Shown here: positions 26,774 through 33,250 of the stretch, piece after piece
Layout of the letters: each line of letters opens with the position of its first letter
How positions within the stretch are numbered: position 1 is the stretch's first letter
Origin: Spirosoma panaciterrae DSM 21099
GTDB taxonomy: Bacteria; Bacteroidota; Bacteroidia; Cytophagales; Spirosomataceae
Assembly: GCF_000374025.1 (NCBI RefSeq)
Contig: NZ_KB893244.1
Span: forward strand, 62,001 to 126,000
Direction of reading: 5' to 3'
DNA length: 64,000 nt
Program-made: the position numbers and the translations under genes
The notes under the pieces: model-generated
Database searches by the model: none
What the model saw: only the letters and a program-made list of their open reading frames with translations
What the model was told of the DNA's origin: nothing

Positions 26774-27961
26774 ATGAATCCAGTTCTTCAGGAAATGCCC
26801 TCTCAACTACTTGTGCTGAACAGTGGTTCATCGAGTATCAAGTTTGCTGTGTTTGATCTGGACGAACGGCGGATTGCATCGGGTAAACTGACCCGTATTG
26901 GGCAGGAGGCAGGGCAGTTTGTCCGAACCGATCAGGACCAGACACACTGCGACGTCCTGGCTTTACCCGATCATGCGGTGGCTCTGGACGTGCTGTTCGA
27001 CTGGCTTCATCAGCAGACTAATCTGCAAATCGGAGCCGTTGGGCATCGTATGGTGCATGGGGGCGAACGCTATTGGACACCACAGCGGGTAACCGCCGGG
27101 CTACTGACCGATCTTCGATCGCTGGTTCCTTTGGCTCCCGATCATTTACCCGCCGAAATCAGTCTGGTCGAAGCCGTAGCGGCCCGGTATTCGCGGTTGC
27201 CTCAGGTGGTCTGCTTCGATACCGCCTTTCACCATGCAATGCCCGCGCTGGCCCGACAATTGCCCGTGCCCCGACACCTGGCCGAAGAAGGGGTAAAGCG
27301 GTATGGCTTTCATGGACTATCGTATGACTATGTAATGGGTCGATTGCGTCAGGAAGCCGGAGAGGCCGTTGCCAATGGTCGTGTGTTGGTGGCGCATTTG
27401 GGCAATGGGGCTAGTATGGCGGCCATGCTGAATGGAAAAAGTCTGGATACAACCATGGGATTTACGCCTACGGGGGGCCTGATGATGGGCACCCGCACTG
27501 GCGACCTGGACCCCGGTGTACTGTTGTATCTGCTGAATCATCGGGGTATAGACCGTTCAAAACTAACTCATTTGCTGAACGATGAATCGGGCTTGCTGGG
27601 AGTGTCGGGTCGTAGTGCTGATATGCAGGAGCTGTTGCAGCACGAAGCGTATGAGCCAGCTGCCGCCGAAGCGATTGCGTTGTTTTGCTACCTGGCTGTT
27701 AAACAACTGGGGGCGCTGGTAGCCGTACTCAATGGACTCGATACGCTGGTCTTTACCGGGGGGATTGGTGAAAATGCACCGACGATTCGCGCCCGTATTT
27801 GTGAGCGGCTGGCCTATCTGGGGATCACCCTCGACCCGGTCCGAAATCAGGGTCATGAAGCCATTATCTCTCCCGAAGGGCATGGGCCTGTCGTGCGGGT
27901 TATACCGACCGATGAAGAAATTATGATAGCCCGATATACCCGGCAGGTGCTACGTTCATAG
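26774..27961 (+). CDS. ackA: Acetate kinase (acetate/propionate kinase family)
   Basis: A 395-residue ASKHA kinase: LNSGSSSIKFAVFD at about 14-27, GHRMVHGGERY, GVKRYGFHGLSYDYV, LVAHLGNGASMAAM, GGLMMGTRTGDLDPG and VFTGGIGENA. It converts acetyl phosphate and ADP to acetate and ATP. The FHGTSH motif reads FHGLSY, so the first His is kept and the second is Tyr, a form I associate with acetate kinases found near phosphoketolase and universal stress genes. With the phosphoketolase about 8 kb away it would yield ATP from acetyl phosphate without respiration. No phosphate acetyltransferase is adjacent. Confidence 0.9.
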   Translation: MNPVLQEMPSQLLVLNSGSSSIKFAVFDLDERRIASGKLTRIGQEAGQFVRTDQDQTHCDVLALPDHAVALDVLFDWLHQQTNLQIGAVGHRMVHGGERYWTPQRVTAGLLTDLRSLVPLAPDHLPAEISLVEAVAARYSRLPQVVCFDTAFHHAMPALARQLPVPRHLAEEGVKRYGFHGLSYDYVMGRLRQEAGEAVANGRVLVAHLGNGASMAAMLNGKSLDTTMGFTPTGGLMMGTRTGDLDPGVLLYLLNHRGIDRSKLTHLLNDESGLLGVSGRSADMQELLQHEAYEPAAAEAIALFCYLAVKQLGALVAVLNGLDTLVFTGGIGENAPTIRARICERLAYLGITLDPVRNQGHEAIISPEGHGPVVRVIPTDEEIMIARYTRQVLRS

Positions 27962-28009
27962 TAGGGTTGTCTGCTAAGAATCAAGGGCTCGGTTGAAGTT
28001 TGTCAGTTT

Positions 28010-28135
28010 TTAAATAGGATACAGACGATAGCTTTGAGCCATGTGCATCTGCCAGGGAGCATGTTTCACAGATGCGCCCGTTGTGAACCGATCCAGTAGC
28101 GGTTGAAACAGTTGTTGAGGATGCAGTAGGCTCAT
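28010..28135 (-). CDS. Possible small protein (41 aa) downstream of an envelope-protein gene
   Basis: ATG at 28135-28133 to TAA at 28012-28010, starting 13 bases after the stop of the gene at 28148 on the same strand. The predicted peptide (SLLHPQQLFQPLLDRF at its start, QMHMAQSYRLYPI at its end) has no signal peptide and mixed composition. Position in line with the operon supports it; I have no family evidence. Confidence 0.3.
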   Translation of the reverse strand: MSLLHPQQLFQPLLDRFTTGASVKHAPWQMHMAQSYRLYPI

Positions 28136-28147
28136 AATCTGATTGGT

Positions 28148-28852
28148 TTATGGGTTAGGTGTACGACGGAAAGCGCCTACGCCAACCGTGAGGGTAACAA
28201 AAAAGCCGTTGGTGGCATAACGGGGGCGGTCGGTCCCCAACAGATCGCCGGTCGTTTTCCAGCCGGTCGAATAAGGGCTCATCTGATACCCTGCCCGTAA
28301 GCCCAGCAATACCCCACCATAAGTGTTGTCTTCGCCAAACGTAGCCATCAGCCAGTCGGCTCCAAGGCCCAGTTGTGCGTTGATATTGGGAAGTATAGCC
28401 GACGATTCGCTGGTGGAAGTGCCCTGTTGCTGGCTTTGGGTCATACCCACAACGGTGCCGCCGACACCTGCCAGGGGATACAACCAGAAACGATGCGTAT
28501 CGACGACAACCCGGCCAATGTAAAGATATCCTCCTCCGCAAAAAGGCTCGGCATAATAGGTTGAACTGCCGAAACTACGTCGGGCCATCCCATAGCCACC
28601 GGCCCCCAGAATGATTTTATCAAGTCGGGCGTAGCCTTCACCACCAATATACACGAAATCGTTTGTGGAGGGAGTCGGTAATGACGGGTTAAGTTGGGTT
28701 AGGGTTCGGCCGATCTGGTGGAGGTTGGCGTAACCGATTCGAAAAAATCCAGCACCGCCGTATTGTTTGACCGACTGGCCCAAAGCCGTAGCGCTTTCGA
28801 GGAGCAATACGAGCGCAAGAACAAGCAGCAGAAAGAGGAAAATCCGTTTCAT
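28148..28852 (-). CDS. Secreted beta-rich envelope protein, paralogue of the upstream gene
   Basis: A 234-residue protein with a signal peptide (about 1-25, ending ALGQ). The rest is alternating Gly/aromatic strands (GGAGFFRIGYANL, GGYLYIGRVVV, LGLGADWLMATFG, FFVTLTVGVGAF), and it ends with a charged-aromatic terminus, as in small outer-membrane barrels. It shares layout with the 28992-29678 product: QGGAGF-type start, a GGDLYG/GGEGYA segment and a GxRAGY / KVGYRL pair, so the two are probably an old duplication. A TACTTTTG octamer lies 27 bases upstream. Confidence 0.68.
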   Translation of the reverse strand: MKRIFLFLLLVLALVLLLESATALGQSVKQYGGAGFFRIGYANLHQIGRTLTQLNPSLPTPSTNDFVYIGGEGYARLDKIILGAGGYGMARRSFGSSTYYAEPFCGGGYLYIGRVVVDTHRFWLYPLAGVGGTVVGMTQSQQQGTSTSESSAILPNINAQLGLGADWLMATFGEDNTYGGVLLGLRAGYQMSPYSTGWKTTGDLLGTDRPRYATNGFFVTLTVGVGAFRRTPNP

Positions 28853-28878
28853 GTTGATGGGTAGTAAGAGATATGGGG

Positions 28879-28921
28879 CAAAAGTAAACCACGCCGATTC
28901 CGCTTTTGCTGAGTGCCGTCA
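28879..28921 (-). promoter_or_regulatory. Promoter with dyad at fixed spacing, upstream of 28852
   Basis: Minus-strand -7 octamer TACTTTTG at 28886-28879 (perfect TAnnTTTG) and an upstream TGAG-TGCC-GTCA dyad at 28910-28921. The dyad centre is 36.5 bases from the last octamer base, roughly -41 from the expected start, a class II CRP/FNR position. No good -33 TTG is visible, which fits an activator-dependent promoter. Confidence 0.55.
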
Positions 28922-28991
28922 CGCAATGGGCTGAAGTTGCTCAGTAGGTCAGGTGCTGAAAGCCAGGGTGTATCTTATGTAGTCGTTCGAC

Positions 28992-29678
28992 TCAACGGAC
29001 ACGGAATCCTCCTCCGCCAATTCCCAGCGTCAAATAAAAACAGGAAGGCGAATAACGGGTCGTGACAACAGGATCGCTCAGGTCACTATGCCATTCGGTA
29101 GAGGTCGTTGTCAGACGGTAACCAACTTTCAGGCTAAGCATAGGTCCGGCATGCAGGGTTTTGTCGGTCGGTTTTCTGCTGACTAGCCAATCGAGGGTCA
29201 GGGCTAGATCGGCCGAAAAACCATCGTGTGTATACGTTCGAGTGCCCCCGGTGCTGGATTGAACGTTTACATTAAATGAATTGATGCCGGGGCCCAGACT
29301 CGGATATACTTTTGTTCGGTTGGTTTGCCAGGCCACCCAGCCCAGCCAAAGATGCGCATTGGAGGCCGACGATTCCACTTTATCCAGGCCTGCCAATGGA
29401 ATAAAATGTTTGTTGGCCAGTGCCGATGCACCAACGCCAACCAGCCACCGATTAGATTGCCCGTACAGATCACCGCCTATCAGCGTATACTGGTTTGAAC
29501 TAGCGGGGTCGACGCCTTGATTGAGCTGATGAATGACTGCACTGGCACCTGGCCATTGGCTTGCGCCCAGGTAAAGGAATCCGGCTCCTCCCTGTACCCG
29601 TTGGGCCTGCGCTGCGGTCATCAGAAGCAGTAGAAGCGTTACCGAGCCGAAAAGCAGGATTTTAGCGGAAAGAGTCAT
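28992..29678 (-). CDS. Secreted beta-rich envelope protein
   Basis: A 228-residue protein with a signal peptide (about 1-25, ending AQAQ). The mature part begins VQGGAGFLYLGASQW and has strands rich in Gly and aromatics (GGDLYGQSNRWLVGVGAS, AHLWLGWVAWQTN, MLSLKVGYRLTT, CFYLTLGIGGGGFRVR). It looks like a small outer-membrane barrel. Its start overlaps the stop of the DUF2892 gene by four bases, so both are translated from one message, and the paralogue at 28148 follows. Confidence 0.68.
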   Translation of the reverse strand: MTLSAKILLFGSVTLLLLLMTAAQAQRVQGGAGFLYLGASQWPGASAVIHQLNQGVDPASSNQYTLIGGDLYGQSNRWLVGVGASALANKHFIPLAGLDKVESSASNAHLWLGWVAWQTNRTKVYPSLGPGINSFNVNVQSSTGGTRTYTHDGFSADLALTLDWLVSRKPTDKTLHAGPMLSLKVGYRLTTTSTEWHSDLSDPVVTTRYSPSCFYLTLGIGGGGFRVR

Positions 29679-29923
29679 GCGTGATCGGCTGCCGTAGCGT
29701 TTCGATGGGTACGGCTGGCTTTCCTGGAGGAACGAGTGCTGATGTTAAACACCCAATAAAAGGGACAGGAGCCCGATAGGCCGGTCATAACCAGCAAAAA
29801 CGAAATAAACAGCAGGAGCCAGTTGAGGGGAAATTCGATCTCTTTTACCCACAACAGAATGAATAAACCAGCCCCCACACCAAGGCGGATGGCTATATCG
29901 TAAGGTCCCAGGTTAGGTTTCAT
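29675..29923 (-). CDS. DUF2892 (YgaP-like) small membrane protein
   Basis: An 82-residue protein with two helices: KPNLGPYDIAIRLGVGAGLFILLW, then LNWLLLFISFLLVMTGLSGSCPFYWVFNIST. The GxCPxY motif after helix 2 and the IST ending of the helical part are typical of the DUF2892 family, which also occurs fused to rhodanese domains in YgaP. A basic tail follows. It is the first gene of a three-gene minus-strand unit and has a CRP/FNR-type dyad 53 bases upstream. Confidence 0.78.
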   Translation of the reverse strand: MKPNLGPYDIAIRLGVGAGLFILLWVKEIEFPLNWLLLFISFLLVMTGLSGSCPFYWVFNISTRSSRKASRTHRNATAADHA

Positions 29924-29944
29924 GACGTTCGGTGATTTACAGGA

Positions 29945-29987
29945 TAAAGCTATAAATACACAGAACGTCAGACGCTGATAGCGATCA
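29945..29987 (-). promoter_or_regulatory. Promoter with perfect dyad at fixed spacing, upstream of the DUF2892 operon
   Basis: A perfect TGAT-AGCG-ATCA dyad at 29976-29987 and a minus-strand octamer TAGCTTTA at 29952-29945 (five of six TAnnTTTG positions). Centre-to-octamer-end distance is 36.5 bases, placing the dyad near -41. A second dyad (TGAT-TTAC-ATCA, 29998-30009) overlaps the stop codon of the regulator gene. Confidence 0.6.
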
Positions 29988-30006
29988 AAGCTGAACCTGA
30001 TTTACA

Positions 30007-31053
30007 TCACCAGTTGGCCCGGCGAAGTTTTTCCGGCTGCACTACCCGGATGCTGCCCGACGTATTGATCTCGATCAGCCCATCCTGTTTGAATTCGCTG
30101 AGCGTTCGGATCAGTGATTCGGTGGCTGTGCCGGTCAGCGCTGCCAGATCATCGCGTGAAAACTGGATGAGGGCTTCCGGTTGTTGATTGTACAGCCGAA
30201 GTAAGGTATCGGCTACCCGACGACGGAGCGAACTATAGGCCATGCCCAGCAGTTGCTGTTCGCGCTCGCCGACCCGTCCGGCCAGTAATTTGATAAACTG
30301 CTGACTAACAGTAGGATTGCTCGATACCAGCTGAAGGAAATCTTCTTTCGGGATATACAGCAGTTCGGAGTCTTCCAGCGTAACGGCCGAATCGGTATAC
30401 TCGCGGTTTTCCAGCAGAGCGAAATAACCGAAAAACTCGCCCGGCCCATAAACCCCCGTAATAAATTCCTTGCCATCGGTATTGTTGCGTACGGTCTTTA
30501 CTTTTCCCGACTTCACGAAAAACAGCCGGGTGGGGTCGTCCCCTTCCGAATAGACGTACTGTTTTTTGCGGATGCTGTGCGATTTTCGGTCGACCGACAG
30601 GCTATTCAGATTCCCTACTGACCGGGCATCGTCCAGAAACTGAGTGAGGCCCTCCTGTTTCATGTCGTAATCGGGTCGTAGATGCGTGAACCGATTTAGT
30701 CGCCCTTCAATGGCACTCAGTAGCTCACTTTCTTCAAAGGGTTTGGTCAGGTAGTCGTCGGCTCCGAGGTCCATCCCTTTTCGGAAATCGTTTCGCTCGG
30801 TTTTGGCTGTCAGAAAGATAAAGGGTACGCCCGACAGATCCGGGTTTCGGTTGAAAACCTGCAAAACACCATACCCATCGAGCACGGGCATCATAATGTC
30901 GCAGATGACCAGATCGGGCCTGGTTTCCAATGCCTTCTGAACGCCAACTTTGCCGTTTTCGGCGGTAATAACCGTATAGTTGGCTAGTTCAAGGATTTCG
31001 GCAGTTGTTTCGCGAATGGCTTCGTTATCTTCAATCAAGAGGATGGTTTTCAT
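30007..31053 (-). CDS. Response regulator with CRP/FNR-type DNA-binding output
   Basis: A 348-residue fusion. Residues 1-120 are a receiver (LLIEDNEAI with acidic pair Glu8/Asp9, phospho-acceptor Asp52 in CDIMMPVLDG, LTKPFEES). Residues about 150-265 are a cNMP-type sensor barrel (YVYSEGDDPTRLFFVKSGKVK, GPGEFFGYFALLENREYTDS) lacking the clear Arg-Ser cAMP signature. Residues about 275-340 are a CRP-type winged helix (FSRDDLAALTGTATESLIRTLSEFKQDGLI); Glu and Arg of the recognition helix fall where CRP and FNR contact the TGA half site. Only one Cys is present, so there is no FNR-type Fe-S cluster. The gene overlaps the kinase by 23 bases. Likely targets are the TGAN-N4-RTCA sites around it. 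Confidence 0.9.
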   Translation of the reverse strand: MKTILLIEDNEAIRETTAEILELANYTVITAENGKVGVQKALETRPDLVICDIMMPVLDGYGVLQVFNRNPDLSGVPFIFLTAKTERNDFRKGMDLGADDYLTKPFEESELLSAIEGRLNRFTHLRPDYDMKQEGLTQFLDDARSVGNLNSLSVDRKSHSIRKKQYVYSEGDDPTRLFFVKSGKVKTVRNNTDGKEFITGVYGPGEFFGYFALLENREYTDSAVTLEDSELLYIPKEDFLQLVSSNPTVSQQFIKLLAGRVGEREQQLLGMAYSSLRRRVADTLLRLYNQQPEALIQFSRDDLAALTGTATESLIRTLSEFKQDGLIEINTSGSIRVVQPEKLRRANW

Positions 31054-32635
31054 ACGGGAGGCAGAAGGTTATGGTAGTCCCTTTATTCAATTCACTTTGC
31101 AAATGGATCGTTCCCTGCATGAGTTCAACATACCGGGCCACAATGTGCAGCCCCAGCCCGGTACCTGATACATTGGTCGCGTTTTTGGCGCGAAAAAACT
31201 GTTCAAACAGGTGTTGCTGGTCGTCGGATGAGATGCCAATTCCCTGGTCAATCACCGCTACCGTTATCTGTTGGTTCGCGCAATGCCCTTCTATTCGTAT
31301 CTGCGAGCCTTCACCGGAATATTTAATGGCGTTTGAGAGAAGGTTGACCATGATTTTACGCAGGAGCGACGGGTCGAGCCAGATTGACGACGGGCTGTTA
31401 ATCGCTATGTCAACCGTTTGCCCGGCTTTCAAAAGACTGCTCATGTCATGAACAACCTCATCGACCAGATGATGGAGATTGACCTGAGCCGGATGCGCCG
31501 TAATTTTTCCTTCTTCGAGCCGACCGACCGATAAAAACTCTTCCAGAATATCGTTGAGGTGTTTGACCGATGCGCGGATGCGTTGCAGATGCTTTTGACG
31601 TTTGTCCTGCTGGTCGGTGTTGGGATACTTCTCGATCAGCGATGTAGAGTTGAGCACGGCCGTAAGCGGAGTTCGGAATTCATGAGACGCCATCGATACA
31701 AATCGGGATTTGAGTTCGCCCAGTTCCCGTTCCGTTTTCAGGGCCTGGGCCAGTTCATCTTTCGATTCTTCCAGTTGCTCCAGCGTATCCATCAGCGCCT
31801 GCGTGCGGTCGGCCACTTTCTGTTCGAGTTCGGTGTTGAGCCGCTCTACATTTGCTTTCTGTTCCAGCAGTTGCCGTTCGGCTTCCTTTTTAAAGGTAAT
31901 ATCGACGATATAGGCCACCGCATAGAGGGTATTGTCGAGCCGGAAATAACCCAGGCTGATTTCGACCGGAAACAGGGTGCCATTCTGCCGTTGGGCATAC
32001 AGATCCCGGTTGTGCCCCATCGGTCGGGATTGGGGATTGGCATTGAACGAATGGCGGAGTTTTTCGTGGTACTGACTAATGCTTCGGGGTACGAGCTGCT
32101 CGATCGACACGCCCATCAGTTCGTTGTGTGCATAGCTAAAGAGTTGCTCGGCCATATGGTTTGCCGATACAATTTTCCCTTGTTCGTTGGCGACGATGAT
32201 GCCAATTGTGGCATTGGTAAAAACGGCTTCGTACCGCCTGACACTATGATCGAGTTCTCGTTCGGTACGGTGCAGTCGGTCCAGGTTGGTAATACGCACC
32301 AGAACCATCTGGTCGTCGGAAAACAGTTTAAGTGTAATACGCCCCCAGAATGTATCGCCCGTATACCGCCCGATTTCGGTTTCTTCCTCCACGTGTCGTT
32401 CCTGTTTGAGCCGTCGGACCAGATCGGTCCAGTCGTCGGGCGTGAGGGGATGGTTTCGGAACGAAAGCTGCGACTGACCCAGCAGAACGGCTTCGGACGG
32501 ATAGCCGAGCATTTGCACACCCGCCTGATTGATGCGTGTATAATGATTCTGGTGGAAATCATATACGCCCAGAAAATCATTTTCCTGCTCAAACAGGATG
32601 TTCATCAAGGTGGTGGCATCGATCCCTTTAAACAT
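31031..32635 (-). CDS. PAS-PAS histidine kinase, candidate heme oxygen sensor
   Basis: 534 residues from ATG 32635; an upstream TTG at 32680 is less likely. Two PAS domains (about 10-115 and 130-245), a coiled coil (250-310), the HisKA box (SMASHEFRTPLTAVL) and a HATPase domain with NLLSNAIKYS, DQGIGI and GTGLGL. There is no signal peptide or membrane helix, so it is cytoplasmic. In the second PAS, His190 and Arg210 are 20 residues apart with Gly207 between, the spacing of His200, Gly217 and Arg220 in Bradyrhizobium FixL, where they bind heme and contact O2. The His is common in non-heme PAS domains; the Arg is the more telling residue. Its partner is the overlapping receiver-CRP gene. Confidence 0.88.
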   Translation of the reverse strand: MFKGIDATTLMNILFEQENDFLGVYDFHQNHYTRINQAGVQMLGYPSEAVLLGQSQLSFRNHPLTPDDWTDLVRRLKQERHVEEETEIGRYTGDTFWGRITLKLFSDDQMVLVRITNLDRLHRTERELDHSVRRYEAVFTNATIGIIVANEQGKIVSANHMAEQLFSYAHNELMGVSIEQLVPRSISQYHEKLRHSFNANPQSRPMGHNRDLYAQRQNGTLFPVEISLGYFRLDNTLYAVAYIVDITFKKEAERQLLEQKANVERLNTELEQKVADRTQALMDTLEQLEESKDELAQALKTERELGELKSRFVSMASHEFRTPLTAVLNSTSLIEKYPNTDQQDKRQKHLQRIRASVKHLNDILEEFLSVGRLEEGKITAHPAQVNLHHLVDEVVHDMSSLLKAGQTVDIAINSPSSIWLDPSLLRKIMVNLLSNAIKYSGEGSQIRIEGHCANQQITVAVIDQGIGISSDDQQHLFEQFFRAKNATNVSGTGLGLHIVARYVELMQGTIHLQSELNKGTTITFCLPYENHPLD

Positions 32636-32850
32636 GGAAGAGGCTCGGAGAAGTTTATGGTTACGGGTAGTTGGAAACAAAGTACGTGAATGAACCTTTG
32701 TTGATGCAACTTATTGGAGAATAAAATTGCCCATGTCAACGCTATGTAGACCAACAGGCACGCAGCTTATCGGTAGGGCGCCTGATTTGGCTGTGTCATG
32801 GTTGTAGCACATGGCTCGCGGTTTCTACCTATAAATATTAGCTCATAGCC

Positions 32851-32862
32851 TGATTGAGGTCA
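32851..32862. promoter_or_regulatory. CRP/FNR-type dyad between the kinase and the thioredoxin-fold gene
   Basis: TGAT-TGAG-GTCA, preceded by TAGCC, in the 303-base divergent region between the sensor kinase and the gene at 32939. It could serve either direction; at the 36.5-base distance only a poor octamer (CATCTTCA) is present on the plus side. The rest of the region (32636-32938) shows nothing else I can name. Confidence 0.45.
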
Positions 32863-32938
32863 TTTTTTTGCGCTGAATAAGGCGGCATCTTCACCCCAAC
32901 GTTAATCGACCAGGCCGATTGGCGAAAACGATAAGCTT

Positions 32939-33250
32939 ATGAATACAGGTCGCCCAAAACGGTTAGTGCCCAGTGTAACCTTGCCCGTGTTATTGACATT
33001 TATTCCCATAGATGATAAGCCCTACTCGGCTGTACGGGAAATGGTCAGCGATTTGCAGCATCAGCTTGAGGGCAAAATCAGGGTACTGAAAATTGATGCG
33101 GCTTCCCATCCGGCTATCGTTCGTAGCTTTGGCTTAAAGCGGCTTCCGGCCTTCGTGTTGCTGCTACAGGGGGCTGAGTTATGGCGTCAGGAGGGAATAC
33201 CTGATACCAGCCTGCTCAATCTATTGCCGCAAAATCTGTTAAAGGCCTAA
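32939..33250 (+). CDS. Thioredoxin-fold protein without CxxC
   Basis: A 103-residue protein that follows the thioredoxin fold: an LPVLLTFIPIDDKPYSAV strand and helix, KIRVLKIDAASHPAIVRSFGLKRLPAFVLLLQG (matching the thioredoxin VDxxxxPxLAxxFxVxxxPTxxxF stretch, with the cis-Pro kept), and a C-terminal helix. The redox CxxC is absent: the usual position reads around DDKPYS and the protein has no Cys. It may be a binding or chaperone-like relative. Its last four bases overlap the end of the convergent P-type ATPase gene. Confidence 0.7.
   Translation: MNTGRPKRLVPSVTLPVLLTFIPIDDKPYSAVREMVSDLQHQLEGKIRVLKIDAASHPAIVRSFGLKRLPAFVLLLQGAELWRQEGIPDTSLLNLLPQNLLKA

Noticed and set aside
29998..30009. Additional TGAT-TTAC-ATCA dyad
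   Set aside because: It matches the motif but overlaps the stop codon of the regulator gene and does not have a -7 octamer at the common spacing; kept only as a note.
31559..32689. 376-codon plus-strand open frame
   Set aside because: It is antisense to the PAS kinase, whose domains are clear, and its translation resembles no protein.
32733..32807. 24-codon plus-strand ORF in the kinase/thioredoxin gap
   Set aside because: Too short, no leader or conserved feature, and placed upstream of a likely control site.
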